A DNA stretch of 64,000 nt from Paractinoplanes bogorensis. GTDB lineage: Bacteria > Actinomycetota > Actinomycetes > Mycobacteriales > Micromonosporaceae. The notes beneath the pieces are model-generated. The model was not told where the DNA came from and ran no database searches. It was given only the letters and a program-made list of their open reading frames with translations. Shown here in pieces: positions 43,172 through 52,339 of the stretch. Made by a program: the position numbers and the translations under genes. The stretch spans positions 62,001 to 126,000 of the forward strand of contig NZ_JAHKKG010000004.1 of NCBI RefSeq assembly GCF_018829635.1, read 5' to 3'. Position 1 is the first letter of the stretch, and every line of letters starts with the position of its first letter.

Positions 43172-44128
43172 ATGACATCGGTCGCTGAGAAATCATCGGT
43201 CGGCACCGCGGAGACCCCGCCTCCGGGCGTGGCCCGCCGGGCCTCGGCCTGGGCCCGCCGCGCGCCGCTGCTGCCCGCGCTCATCTTCATGATCATCGTG
43301 ACCCAGCTGCCGTTCGTGGCCACGCTGGTCATCTCCTTCATGGACTGGAACGCGTACTACCCCGAGGAACGCGGGTTCGCCGGGTTCGACAACTTCGTCC
43401 GGGTCTTCACCGACGTCAACATGCGCGACGCGGTGTGGACCACGATCCTGCTCACCGCCGGCGTCGTGCTGATCAGCCTGGTGCTCGGCCTGGGCATCGC
43501 GCTGCTGCTCGACCGCAAGTTCCGGGGCCGGGGCGCGGTCCGCACCATGATGATCGCGCCGTTCCTGGTCGTCCCGGTGGCCGCCGCGCTGATCTGGAAG
43601 CACGCCCTCTACAACCCCGAGTACGGCCTGTTCAACGGCGCGCTCACCTGGATCTGGGGCATCTTCGGCTCGGACAACCCGCCGCAGCCGGACTGGATCA
43701 GCAACATGCCGCTGTGGGCGGTCATCTTCTCGCTGGTCTGGCAGTGGACCCCGTTCATGATGCTGATCCTGCTGGCCGGGCTGCAGGGCCGTCCGCTCGA
43801 CGTGATCGAGGCGGCCCGCATCGACGGCGCCAACAACTGGCAGATCTTCCGCAGCATGACGCTCCCGCACCTGCGCCAGTACCTGGAGCTGGGCGGCCTG
43901 CTCGGCTCGATCTACATCGTGCAGAACTTCGACGCGGTCTTCACGATCACGTCGGGCGGTCTGGGCACGGCCAACCTGCCGTACACCATTTACCAGATCT
44001 TCTACCAGGCCCACGACTACGGCCGGGCCTCCGCGGCGGCGGTCGTGGTCGTCATCGGCACCATCATCATCGCGACGTTCGCCCTGCGTACGGTCTCGTC
44101 GCTCTTCAAGGAGGAGGGTCGCCGATGA
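43172..44128 (+). CDS. Sugar/polyol ABC transporter permease 1 (MalF-like)
   Basis: 318 residues with six core TM helices after a Pro/Ala-rich N-terminal tail. The EAA coupling loop is EAARIDGANNWQIFRSMTLP. PFLVVPVAAALIWKH and QNFDAVFTITSGGLGTANL are typical of SmoF/MalF-type subunits. It starts 2 bases after the binding-protein stop and overlaps the next permease by 4 bases, so the three form an operon. Confidence 0.93.
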   Translation: MTSVAEKSSVGTAETPPPGVARRASAWARRAPLLPALIFMIIVTQLPFVATLVISFMDWNAYYPEERGFAGFDNFVRVFTDVNMRDAVWTTILLTAGVVLISLVLGLGIALLLDRKFRGRGAVRTMMIAPFLVVPVAAALIWKHALYNPEYGLFNGALTWIWGIFGSDNPPQPDWISNMPLWAVIFSLVWQWTPFMMLILLAGLQGRPLDVIEAARIDGANNWQIFRSMTLPHLRQYLELGGLLGSIYIVQNFDAVFTITSGGLGTANLPYTIYQIFYQAHDYGRASAAAVVVVIGTIIIATFALRTVSSLFKEEGRR

Positions 44129-44982
44129 CCGCCACGACTGTGCAAGCCGCTCCTCCGGGCAAGAAGGAGGGCCGCGGCGGCGCCTGGCTGTCGCTGCTGG
44201 CCTGGGTGGTCGGCATCCTGTTCGTCCTGCCGGTCGTGTGGATGGTCCTGACGAGCTTCCACTCCGAGGCCAACGCCGCCCAGAACCCGCCCGCCGTCTT
44301 CGCGCCGCTCACGCTCGAGGGCTACCGCGAGTTCTTCTCCGGCGGCGCGTCACCGTGGCCGCCGCTGCTCAACTCGCTGACCGCCAGCGTGCTGTCGACG
44401 GCCCTGGTGCTGTTGCTGGCGATCCCCGCCGCGTACGCGCTCAGCATCAAGCCCGTGAAGAAGTGGAGCGACGTGCTCTTCTTCTTCCTGTCGACCAAGA
44501 TGCTGCCGGTGGTGGCGGGCCTGCTGCCGCTGTACCTGTTCGCGCAGAACGCGGGCCTGCTCGACAACGTCTGGCTGCTGATTCTCTTCTACACCTCGAT
44601 GAACCTGCCGATCGCCGTCTGGATGATGCGCTCGTTCCTGTCCGAGGTGCCGGTCGAGATGCTCGAGGCGGCCCAGATGGACGGGGCCAACCTGACCAAG
44701 ACGCTGCGCTCGGTGATCGCCCCCGTGGTGACCCCCGGCATCGCGGCCACCGCGCTGATCTGCTTCATCTTCAGCTGGAACGAGCTGCTGTTCGCCCGCG
44801 TGCTCACGGCCACCGTGGCCGAGACCGCGCCGGTGTTCCTGACCTCGTTCGTCACCAGCCAGGGCCTGTTCCTGGCCCAGCTGTGCGCGGCCGCGTTCGT
44901 GGTCTCGCTGCCCGTGCTGGTCGCGGGTTTCGCCGCCCAGGACAAGCTCGTTCAGGGTCTGTCGCTGGGCTCCGTGAAGTAG
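44125..44982 (+). CDS. Sugar/polyol ABC transporter permease 2 (MalG-like)
   Basis: 285 residues from ATG overlapping the previous stop (ATGA), with a GAGGAGGG site. Six TM helices and the EAA loop EAAQMDGANLTKTLRSVIAP are present; FFFLSTKMLPVVAGLLPLYL and FSWNELLFARVLT are typical of SmoG/MalG-type subunits. No ATPase gene follows. In actinomycetes such importers often share a multitask ATPase (MsiK) encoded elsewhere. The 3' end overlaps a convergent hydrolase gene by 31 bases. Confidence 0.93.
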   Translation: MTATTVQAAPPGKKEGRGGAWLSLLAWVVGILFVLPVVWMVLTSFHSEANAAQNPPAVFAPLTLEGYREFFSGGASPWPPLLNSLTASVLSTALVLLLAIPAAYALSIKPVKKWSDVLFFFLSTKMLPVVAGLLPLYLFAQNAGLLDNVWLLILFYTSMNLPIAVWMMRSFLSEVPVEMLEAAQMDGANLTKTLRSVIAPVVTPGIAATALICFIFSWNELLFARVLTATVAETAPVFLTSFVTSQGLFLAQLCAAAFVVSLPVLVAGFAAQDKLVQGLSLGSVK

Positions 44983-45620
44983 GGCGTCCACTCCGCCCCG
45001 GGTAATGGTGGCCGGTCCGTATGCCGCGGGCCGGCCACCGCCGTGTCTGCGACGAAGCCGGTGACCAGCCGCTGCCAGAGCAGTGGCCGCCGCAGCATCG
45101 CGTGGCCGTCGTGCGCGATCGGCACGTAGGTGGCGCCGATGCGGGCCGCGTACGCCGCTGACGCCGCCGGGTCGGTGATCCGGTCCCGCTGCCCGTGCGC
45201 GATCAGCACCGCCTTTCCCCGTACGGCCGGGTCGCCGTTCTCGATCCACGGCGCCAGCGCGCACACCCCGGCCACGTCCGGGTCGGCCGCCAGGCGCAGC
45301 GCCACCCGGCCCCCCATCGAGTGGCCGACCAGCACGACCGGCGCGCCCGGGTGCCGCCGCCGCGCCTCCGCCAGGGCCCACCGCGCGTCGCGTACCGGAT
45401 CCTCGGCAGCCCCGTTCCACCCCCGCACCCGGTTCCGCAGCAGCCAGCCGGCCACGCCGTCGCCGTAGCCGGCCCGCGCGAACGGCAGCATCCGCGCCCA
45501 GGCCAGCCCCCGTGGGGCGGCCCCGGTGCCGGTCACGCGACCACCGTGCAGCACCAGCACGACGGCCCGGGCAGCCGAGGCCGGGCCGAAGACCGTGAGC
45601 GAAGGCTGAGAAGACGTCAC
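44952..45620 (-). CDS. Alpha/beta hydrolase
   Basis: 222 residues. Oxyanion region VLVLHGGRVTG, nucleophile elbow GHSMGG, acid in AHGQRDRIT and late His in HDGHAML give a complete Ser-Asp-His triad. It is a compact alpha/beta hydrolase without a visible lid; the substrate is unknown. No signal peptide is seen. The last 31 bases overlap the convergent permease gene, and it is divergent from the lipid cluster. Confidence 0.88.
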   Translation of the reverse strand: MTSSQPSLTVFGPASAARAVVLVLHGGRVTGTGAAPRGLAWARMLPFARAGYGDGVAGWLLRNRVRGWNGAAEDPVRDARWALAEARRRHPGAPVVLVGHSMGGRVALRLAADPDVAGVCALAPWIENGDPAVRGKAVLIAHGQRDRITDPAASAAYAARIGATYVPIAHDGHAMLRRPLLWQRLVTGFVADTAVAGPRHTDRPPLPGAEWTPYFTEPSDRP

Positions 45621-45738
45621 GAAGGATCTTCGGAGCCGTCACCCTGACGGATGGGTGGTGATTTGTCAGCAATCTGCGGGCTGGGGGGCCTCGAATGACG
45701 CAGCAGAGATCGTTTTCGAGCCCCGGGAGTGACTGAGG

Positions 45739-46947
45739 ATGAGATCCGTAGCCGTCATCGGCGCCGGTGTGTCCGGCCTTACCGCGGCCTATCTGCTGCG
45801 GCACGAATGGGACGTGACGCTCTTCGAGGCGGAGACCCGGCTCGGCGGCCATGCGCACACCCACGACCTGCCGGACGGCGGCTCGACCGTCGCCGTCGAC
45901 TCCGGCTTCATCGTGCACAACGACCGCACCTACCCGCTGCTGCGCCGGCTCTTCGCCGAACTGGGCGTGCCGACCCGGGCCACCGAGATGAGCATGTCGG
46001 TGCGCTGCGACGGCTGCGGCCTCGAGTACGCCGGCGCGAAGGGCCCGAGCGGCCTGTTCGCGCGCCGCCCGACCGGCGCCCACCTGGCGATGCTGGCCCA
46101 GGTGCCGCTCTTCCACCGGCGGGCCCGGGCGCTGCTCGCGACCGCGGACAACCCGACGCTCGGCGAGTTCCTGGCCCGCGGCCGGTTCTCGGCCCACTTC
46201 GTCCGGCACTTCGTCGTGCCTCTGGTGTCGGCGGTCTGGTCCTGCGGTCCCGAGGTCGTCGCCGACTATCCGGCCCGCTACCTGTTCACCTTCCTGTCGC
46301 ACCACGGGATGCTGTCGGTGACCGGGTCGCCGACCTGGCGGACCGTCACCGGCGGCTCCCGCACCTATGTCGACCTGCTCGCCAAGCACCTGCCGAGGGT
46401 GCGGGCGGGTGATCCGGTCACTGCGGTCTCCCGTACGCGGGAAGGGGTCGTGGTCGACGGCTCGAGATTCGATGCCGTCGTCGTCGCCACCCACGCCGAC
46501 CAGGCGTTGCGGCTTCTCACCGACGCGACCGAGGCGGAGCGGCGGGTGCTCGGGGCGTTCGGCTACTCGCGCAACGAGACAGTGCTGCACACCGATGCGA
46601 CGATTCTTCCCGTACGGGAGAAGGCCCGCGCCAGCTGGAACTACCGGTTGCCGGGGTGCGCCCCGAGCGCCGGGCCCCCCGTCGTCACGTACGACATGAA
46701 CCGCCTGCAGGGTCTCGACGCGCGGCGGCACTACCTGGTCACGCTCAACTCGGACCGGGACGGCCTGGCCCGGATGACCTACGAGCACCCGATCTACACC
46801 CCGGCGTCGGTCGCCGCCCAGGCCGGCCTGCCCGGGCTCAACGACGGGCGGACGGCGTTCGCCGGGGCGTACCACGGCTGGGGTTTCCACGAGGACGGCT
46901 GCCGCAGCGGGGTCGAGGCCGCACGGTCGCTCGGGGTCGTCTGGTGA
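45739..46947 (+). CDS. FAD-dependent amine-oxidase-like oxidoreductase (lipid cluster)
   Basis: 402 residues. The FAD Rossmann motif VAVIGAGVSGLTAAYLL is at the N terminus, followed by FEAETRLGGHAHTHDL. VDSGFIVHNDRTYPLLRRLF and the C-terminal HGWGFHEDGCRSGVEAARSL are hallmarks of the group found next to DUF1365 and CFA-like genes. In Rhodobacter and related bacteria such clusters belong to singlet-oxygen-induced modified-fatty-acid pathways. It probably oxidises or desaturates a methylated acyl chain. The stop overlaps the next start (GTGA). Confidence 0.9.
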   Translation: MRSVAVIGAGVSGLTAAYLLRHEWDVTLFEAETRLGGHAHTHDLPDGGSTVAVDSGFIVHNDRTYPLLRRLFAELGVPTRATEMSMSVRCDGCGLEYAGAKGPSGLFARRPTGAHLAMLAQVPLFHRRARALLATADNPTLGEFLARGRFSAHFVRHFVVPLVSAVWSCGPEVVADYPARYLFTFLSHHGMLSVTGSPTWRTVTGGSRTYVDLLAKHLPRVRAGDPVTAVSRTREGVVVDGSRFDAVVVATHADQALRLLTDATEAERRVLGAFGYSRNETVLHTDATILPVREKARASWNYRLPGCAPSAGPPVVTYDMNRLQGLDARRHYLVTLNSDRDGLARMTYEHPIYTPASVAAQAGLPGLNDGRTAFAGAYHGWGFHEDGCRSGVEAARSLGVVW

Positions 46948-47639
46948 CCGCCCTCTACGAGTGCACGGTCCGGCACACCCGCACCGCGCCGCTGCGGCAT
47001 GCCTTCGCCTACCGCACCTACCAGTGGCTGGTCGACCTGGACGACCTGCCCCGCGACCGGTGGCTCGCCTCGTTCCGGGCCCGCGACCACTTCGGTGACC
47101 CGGACGTGAGCATCCGCCGCAACGTCGAGACCTACCTGGCCGGGCACGGCATCGACCTCGGCGGCGGGCCGGTGCGGATGCTCACCAACGCCCGGGTGTT
47201 CGGGCACGTGTTCAATCCGCTGAGCGTCTACTGGTGTCACCGGGCCGACGGCAGTCTCGCCGCCGTGATCGCCGAGGTGCACAACACGTACGGCGGAAGG
47301 CACTGCTATCTGCTGCGCACCGATGAGCGGGGCCGGGCCGAGACCGCGAAGACGTTCTACGTCTCACCGTTCAACGACGTGTCCGGCGCCTACCGGCTGA
47401 CCCTGCCCGAACCCGGAGAGCGGCTGTCGCTGACTGTCGCCCTCGACCGGGACGGCGGCCGTCCCTTCGTCGCGTCGCTGCGCGGACGGCGGCGCCCGGC
47501 GACCCGCGCCGGCCTGGTCCGCGCCGCGCTGAAGTACCCCCTCGTCACCGTCGCGGTGTCGATGCGGATCCGGCTCCAGGGCATCCGGCTCTATCTGCGC
47601 GGCCTGCCCGTCGTGCCCCGAACGGAAGGTGCCCGATGA
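46944..47639 (+). CDS. DUF1365 family protein
   Basis: 231 residues from GTG coupled to the preceding stop. The family pattern is clear: LYECTVRHTRTAPLRHAFAY, LTNARVFGHVFNPLSVYWCH, AVIAEVHNTYGGRHCYLL and KTFYVSPFNDVSGAYRL. The biochemical role is unknown, but the gene is nearly always next to the FAD oxidoreductase and CFA-type methyltransferase found here. It overlaps the next gene by four bases (ATGA). Confidence 0.93.
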   Translation: MTALYECTVRHTRTAPLRHAFAYRTYQWLVDLDDLPRDRWLASFRARDHFGDPDVSIRRNVETYLAGHGIDLGGGPVRMLTNARVFGHVFNPLSVYWCHRADGSLAAVIAEVHNTYGGRHCYLLRTDERGRAETAKTFYVSPFNDVSGAYRLTLPEPGERLSLTVALDRDGGRPFVASLRGRRRPATRAGLVRAALKYPLVTVAVSMRIRLQGIRLYLRGLPVVPRTEGAR

Positions 47640-48877
47640 CCACCGCTCTCGAACCGGCGTTCCCGGTCGTCGACCCGGCCCGCTGGCCCGACGTGGCCGT
47701 GCGCCCCCGTGCGACAGTGCGCTCGCAGATGGCCGGGGTGCTGTTCCGCCGGGCCATGGCCCGCTCGGCGGTCCGGGTGCGCTACCCCGACGGCCGGGTG
47801 ACCGGCACGACCGGCCCGATCCTGGACGTGCGCCGGCCCGAGGCGCTGCTGGCCCGGCTCGGTGCGGCCGGGCTGATCGGCTTCGGCGAGGCCTACCAGG
47901 CCGGTGACTGGGACGCCGACGACCTGGTCGGGCTGCTGACCGTGCTGGCCGGCTCGATGGGCACGCTGATCCCGCCGTCGCTGCAGTGGATGCGGCACGT
48001 GCACGGGGCGCGGGCGCCACGGGCCGAGCGGAACACGCCGGACGGCTCGCGCCGCAACATCCACCGGCACTACGACCTGTCCAACGACCTGTTCGCGCTG
48101 TTCCTGGACGAGTCGATGAGCTATTCGAGCGCGTTGTTCGACCACCCGGGCGAGGACTTCACCACCGCGCAGCACCGCAAGATCGACCGGCTGCTGGACC
48201 GCACCGGGGTCACGCTCGGGACCAGGCTGCTGGAGATCGGCACCGGCTGGGGCGAGCTGTCCATCCGGGCGGCCCGGCGCGGTGCCCGGGTGGTGAGCGT
48301 GACGCTCTCGGCCGAGCAGCGGGACCTGGCCCTGCGACGGGCCGCCGAGGCCGGCGTGGCCAGCCGGGTCGAGGTGCGGCTGCAGGACTACCGCGAGATC
48401 CCGCCGATCGCCGGGGGCTTCGACGCGATCGTCTCGGTCGAGATGGTCGAGGCGGTGGGCGCCGCCTACTGGCCGGTCTACGCCGAAGCGGTCGCCCGTC
48501 GTCTCGCGCCCGGCGGCCGGGTCGGCCTGCAGATGATCACCATGGCGCACGACCGGATGCGCACCACCCGCAGCACGTACACCTGGATTCACAAGTACGT
48601 GTTCCCCGGCGGCCTGGTCCCGTCGGTGCCGGCCATGGAGGCGGTGTTCGGCCGGGCCGGACTGCGGGTGCACGACCGGCTCGACTTCGGGCTCGACTAC
48701 GCCGAGACGCTGCGGCGCTGGCGGGCCACCTTCACCGGGCGCTCGGCCGAGGTGGCCGCGCTCGGGTTCGACGCCACGTTCGCCCGGACGTGGAACTTCT
48801 ACCTGGCCTACTGCGAGGCGGGCTTCGCGGCCCGCTACCTCGACGTCAGCCAGCTCACCCTGGGGCGTGCCGCATGA
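47636..48877 (+). CDS. CFA-type SAM-dependent fatty-acyl methyltransferase 1
   Basis: 413 residues. The N-terminal lipid-binding region (about 1-130) contains LIGFGEAYQAGDWDADDLVG. The methyltransferase domain (about 135-405) contains RNIHRHYDLSNDLFALFLDE, SAM motif LEIGTGWGELSIRAA and QDYREIPPIAGGFDAIVSVE. The usual EH(V/F)G active-site segment reads EMVEAVGAAYW, a variant I associate with DUF1365-linked enzymes rather than true cyclopropane synthases. It likely methylates unsaturated acyl chains of phospholipids, giving a methyl- or methylene-branched product. Confidence 0.9.
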   Translation: MTTALEPAFPVVDPARWPDVAVRPRATVRSQMAGVLFRRAMARSAVRVRYPDGRVTGTTGPILDVRRPEALLARLGAAGLIGFGEAYQAGDWDADDLVGLLTVLAGSMGTLIPPSLQWMRHVHGARAPRAERNTPDGSRRNIHRHYDLSNDLFALFLDESMSYSSALFDHPGEDFTTAQHRKIDRLLDRTGVTLGTRLLEIGTGWGELSIRAARRGARVVSVTLSAEQRDLALRRAAEAGVASRVEVRLQDYREIPPIAGGFDAIVSVEMVEAVGAAYWPVYAEAVARRLAPGGRVGLQMITMAHDRMRTTRSTYTWIHKYVFPGGLVPSVPAMEAVFGRAGLRVHDRLDFGLDYAETLRRWRATFTGRSAEVAALGFDATFARTWNFYLAYCEAGFAARYLDVSQLTLGRAA

Positions 48878-50145
48878 CCGCAACCCTCGCGCTCGGACCC
48901 GGCATCGCCGACCGGCTCGCGTCGATCGTCTCGGGCGTGGCCGGAGGCGCTCTTCCCGTACGCATCCGCGCCTGGGACGGCAGCGAGAGCGGCCCGGCCG
49001 GCGGCCCGGTGCTGGTGATCCGCGACCGGACCGCGCTGCGCCGCCTGCTGTGGAGCCCGAACGAGCTCGGGCTGGCCCAGGCCTACATCGTCGGCGAGAT
49101 CGACGTGGAGGGCGACCTCGCCGACGGCCTGCGTCAGGTGTGGCGGCACGCCCGGGCCACCGGGCTGACCGGCGGCGGCGTGAAGGTGGGTCTGGCCGAC
49201 CGGCTCCGGGCCGCCCGGTCCGTGCTGCGGCTCGGCGTGCTCGGCCCGAAACCGCCCGCGCCCGAGGTGCAGGCGAAACTCGACGGCCGGGTGCACACCC
49301 GGGAGCGGGACCGGGCCGCGATCAGCTACCACTACGACCTGTCCAACGACTTCTACCGGATGCTTCTGGACTCGCGGATGGCGTACTCATGCGCCTACTA
49401 CACCGATCCGGCGATGACGCTGGAGGAGGCCCAGCACGCCAAGCTGGACCTGATCTGCCGCAAGCTCGGGCTGCGGCCGGGCATGCGGATGCTCGACGTC
49501 GGCTGCGGCTGGGGCGCGCTGGCCATCCACGCGGCCCGGCACTACGACGTGACGGTCACCGGCGTCACCCTGTCCAAGGAGCAGCGGGCGTACGCCGTCG
49601 AGGCGGCCGGCGACCTGCCGGTCGAGTTCCGTCTGCAGGACTACCGCGACGTCGCCGACGGCCCGTACGACGCGATCTCCACCATCGAGATGGGCGAGCA
49701 CGTCGGCGCGGGCAACTACCCGGTTTTCGCGGCCACCCTGCACCGCCTGCTCGCCCCGCAGGGCCGGTTGCTCGTGCAGCAGATGTCGCGCGGCGCCCAC
49801 GCGCCCGGCGGCGGAGCGTTCATCGAGTCCTACGTCGCACCCGACATGCACATGCGGCCGGTCGGCGACACCGTCGCCCTGCTCGAACGGGCCGGGCTCG
49901 AGGTGCGCGACGTGCACGGGATGCGCGAGCACTACGTTCGTACGGTGGAGGACTGGCTCGACACGCTGGAGCGGCGCTGGGACGAGGTGGTCGCCCTGGT
50001 CGGCGAACCCACCGCCCGGGTGTGGCGGCTCTACCTGGTCGGCGGTGCCCTCACCTTCGAGGAGGGGCGGATGGGCGTCGACCAGATCCTGGCCGTACGG
50101 CGTACTCCCGAGGGTGTCAGCGGCATGCCGGCGGTCCGATGCTGA
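48874..50145 (+). CDS. CFA-type SAM-dependent fatty-acyl methyltransferase 2
   Basis: 423 residues from ATG overlapping the previous stop. The lipid-binding region contains LGLAQAYIVGEIDVEGDLAD. The methyltransferase has AISYHYDLSNDFYRMLLDS, SAYSCAYY-type loop (MAYSCAYYTDP), SAM motif LDVGCGWGALAIHAA and the conventional STIEMGEHVGAGNYP active-site segment with its His. The two paralogues are only moderately similar and differ at this site, so they probably carry out successive or distinct steps on the same lipid. The 3' end overlaps the DUF1295 gene by 7 bases. Confidence 0.92.
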   Translation: MTATLALGPGIADRLASIVSGVAGGALPVRIRAWDGSESGPAGGPVLVIRDRTALRRLLWSPNELGLAQAYIVGEIDVEGDLADGLRQVWRHARATGLTGGGVKVGLADRLRAARSVLRLGVLGPKPPAPEVQAKLDGRVHTRERDRAAISYHYDLSNDFYRMLLDSRMAYSCAYYTDPAMTLEEAQHAKLDLICRKLGLRPGMRMLDVGCGWGALAIHAARHYDVTVTGVTLSKEQRAYAVEAAGDLPVEFRLQDYRDVADGPYDAISTIEMGEHVGAGNYPVFAATLHRLLAPQGRLLVQQMSRGAHAPGGGAFIESYVAPDMHMRPVGDTVALLERAGLEVRDVHGMREHYVRTVEDWLDTLERRWDEVVALVGEPTARVWRLYLVGGALTFEEGRMGVDQILAVRRTPEGVSGMPAVRC

Positions 50146-50918
50146 CGTTGCTGCTCGCGACGGCCGCGGCCGCCCTCGCGGTGCTGGCCGGGGCGTTCGC
50201 CGTCGGCGTGGCCCGGGGCATGCACAAGGGCGTGGACGTCGCCTGGGGCCTCGGCTTCGCGGCGGTCGCGGTCACCGCCGCCGCCCTGAACGCCGACCGG
50301 CCGATGGCCTGGCTGGTCGCCGCGCTGACCGCGATCTGGGGGGTACGGCTGGCCGTGCACATCGGCCGCAGCGCCCGGCTGCACCCCGGTGAGGACCCGC
50401 GCTACGACGAGATGCTCCGCCGCGCGAAGGGCAGCCGCAACGCGTACGCCTTCCGCTCCGTCTACCTGTTGCAGTGGATCACGCTCTGGTTCGTGTCGCT
50501 GCCGGTGCAGATCGCCGCCCGCTACGCGCCGCTGACCGCTCTCGCCGCCGTCGGCGTCGTGATCTGGGCCGTCGGCCTGTTCTTCGAGGCGGTCGGCGAC
50601 CAGCAGCTGGCCCGGTTCCGCGCCGACCCGGCCTCGAAGGGCAAGGTGCTCGACACCGGCCTGTGGCGCTGGACCCGGCATCCCAACTACTTCGGCGACG
50701 CCTGCGTCTGGTGGGGACTGTTCGCGCTGGCCGCCCTGCACTGGACCGGCTGGCTGACGGTGCTCTCGCCGTTGCTGATGACGTGGTTCCTGGCCCGCAA
50801 GACGGGCAAGCCCCTGATGGAGAAGCATCTCGCCGAGACACGCCCCGGCTATGCCGACTACGTCGCCCGCACCAGCGGCTTCTTCCCGCGTCCGCCGCGC
50901 CGCTCCGCCCGGTCGTGA
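50139..50918 (+). CDS. DUF1295 membrane protein (steroid 5-alpha-reductase-like fold)
   Basis: 259 residues with about six TM helices. The C-terminal signature is GLWRWTRHPNYFGDACVWWG and the late RPGYADYVARTSGFFPRPP, shared with DUF1295 and related isoprenylcysteine methyltransferase/steroid reductase folds that bind NADPH or SAM. It is often found with the FAD-DUF1365-CFA set, where reduction of an unsaturated intermediate is a reasonable guess. It ends 1 base before the convergent UbiA gene. Confidence 0.9.
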   Translation: MLTLLLATAAAALAVLAGAFAVGVARGMHKGVDVAWGLGFAAVAVTAAALNADRPMAWLVAALTAIWGVRLAVHIGRSARLHPGEDPRYDEMLRRAKGSRNAYAFRSVYLLQWITLWFVSLPVQIAARYAPLTALAAVGVVIWAVGLFFEAVGDQQLARFRADPASKGKVLDTGLWRWTRHPNYFGDACVWWGLFALAALHWTGWLTVLSPLLMTWFLARKTGKPLMEKHLAETRPGYADYVARTSGFFPRPPRRSARS

Positions 50919-50919
50919 C

Positions 50920-51777
50920 TCAGGTGAGGGCGAGCGCGAACCCCGCGGTCGGGATGGCGAAGAAGATCGACAGGACGGCCAGGCGGGGGATGCTCGGGCG
51001 ACGGGTCAGGATCGCGTACGCCGTGAACAGCACCGGCACGGTCACAAGCTGGGGCACGAGCGTGCTCCGGGGCACCACCACGTCGGCCGCCGCGCAAGCC
51101 ACGGCGACGGCCAGCGCTCCGGCCCAGAGGGTCAGCCCGGCCAGATAGGCGGTGCGGGCGCCGAAGCGTACGGCGAAGGTCCGGTCTCCGGCCTGGATGT
51201 CGGCGGGCAGATCGGTCACCGTGGTCGGCACGTAGAGCGCGGCCGCGAACAGGAACCCGATCAGCCCGAACTGCCACGGGAAGTCGCCCGGGTCGCGGGT
51301 GATGGCCCAGCCCGCGGCCGGGGACGCCACGCCGACGACCAGGGCGTTGACCGTCACGTCCCAGCCGGGGCGGGTCTTGAGGCGCAGCGGGGGAGCGCTG
51401 TAGGCCCAGCCCAGCAGCAGCACCGCGGCCACGCCGAGCACGAACAGCGGGCCGACCAGCAGCGCGGTGAGCAGGGCCGCGGCCGCGATCCAGCGGTACC
51501 AGCGACCTAACGTGCGGAGATCGACCGTGCCCGTGACCAGGGGTGACGTGGCGCGCCGCGGGTTGAGGCGGTCGCTGGCCAGGTCGTGCCGATCGTTCTG
51601 GGCGAGCACCGCGCCCCACACCAGCGGGCCCAGGATCAGCAGCGCGAGCAGGGCCCGGGGCAGGTCGGCGGGGGTGAGCCGGTGGCCGGCCAGGACCATG
51701 CCCAGGTACGCCGGCACCCACGAGACGGGCCAGAACCAGGGCCGCGACACGGCGACCATCAGGGTGGCGGTTGTCAT
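50920..51777 (-). CDS. UbiA-family prenyltransferase
   Basis: 285 residues with about eight TM helices. The first Asp-rich motif appears as QNDRHDLASDRLNPRRA (NDxxDxxxD) and the second as TTVTDLPADIQAGDRTFAV (DxxxD), both magnesium-prenyl-diphosphate sites. It transfers a prenyl chain to an aromatic or other acceptor in the membrane; UbiA relatives such as MenA or chlorophyll synthase-like enzymes are possible. ATG at 51777 was preferred over an upstream in-frame extension that overlaps the divergent GNAT gene. Confidence 0.9.
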   Translation of the reverse strand: MTTATLMVAVSRPWFWPVSWVPAYLGMVLAGHRLTPADLPRALLALLILGPLVWGAVLAQNDRHDLASDRLNPRRATSPLVTGTVDLRTLGRWYRWIAAAALLTALLVGPLFVLGVAAVLLLGWAYSAPPLRLKTRPGWDVTVNALVVGVASPAAGWAITRDPGDFPWQFGLIGFLFAAALYVPTTVTDLPADIQAGDRTFAVRFGARTAYLAGLTLWAGALAVAVACAAADVVVPRSTLVPQLVTVPVLFTAYAILTRRPSIPRLAVLSIFFAIPTAGFALALT

Positions 51778-51832
51778 GACCGGATCGTCCACCCGGTGTG
51801 CTGTCAGCCCGCTGAGGAGAACACTATGTAGC

Positions 51833-52339
51833 GTGCGCATCGTGCTGATCCGGCAGTTCACCGAGTCCGACTGGCCGCAGGTGTGGGAGATCGTGCGGTC
51901 GGTGGTCCGTGCCGCCGACACGTTCACCTACGACCCCGCGATGACCGAGCGCGACGCCCGGGCGATCTGGCTCGAGGCGCCGCCGGGTGAGACGGTGGTG
52001 GCGGTCGACGGGGACGAGGTGCTCGGCACGGCGAAGGTCGGTCCCAACCGGGCCGGTCCGGGCGCGCACGTGGCGACCGCCAGCTTCATGGTCGCGCCGC
52101 TCAGCCGGGGCCAGGGCGTGGGGACGGCGCTGTGCCGGTTCGCGCTGGAGTGGGCCCGGCAGCACGCGTACGCGGGAATGCAGTTCAATGCCGTGGCCGA
52201 GTCGAACCGGGGCGCGGTGGCCGTCTACGAGCGGCTCGGGTTCACCATCGTCGGCACGGTGCCCGGCGCCTTCGCCCACCCGGTGCAGGGGCGGGTCGGG
52301 CTGCACATCATGTACGCGGACCTGCGAACGCCCGGCTGA
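51833..52339 (+). CDS. GNAT family N-acetyltransferase
   Basis: 168 residues from GTG. Acetyl-CoA motif A is LSRGQGVGTALCRFALEWAR, preceded by HVATASFMVAP, and motif B is SNRGAVAVYERLGFTIVG. The closing VQGRVGLHIMYADL is typical. The acceptor is unknown. The last 32 bases overlap the convergent PARG-type gene. It is divergent from ubiA with a 55-base gap that must hold both promoters. Confidence 0.9.
   Translation: MRIVLIRQFTESDWPQVWEIVRSVVRAADTFTYDPAMTERDARAIWLEAPPGETVVAVDGDEVLGTAKVGPNRAGPGAHVATASFMVAPLSRGQGVGTALCRFALEWARQHAYAGMQFNAVAESNRGAVAVYERLGFTIVGTVPGAFAHPVQGRVGLHIMYADLRTPG

Noticed and set aside
45739..51777. Carotenoid or terpene biosynthesis cluster
   Set aside because: The FAD protein and UbiA might suggest it, but there is no phytoene synthase, prenyl-diphosphate synthase or lycopene cyclase; DUF1365 and CFA genes fit lipid modification better.
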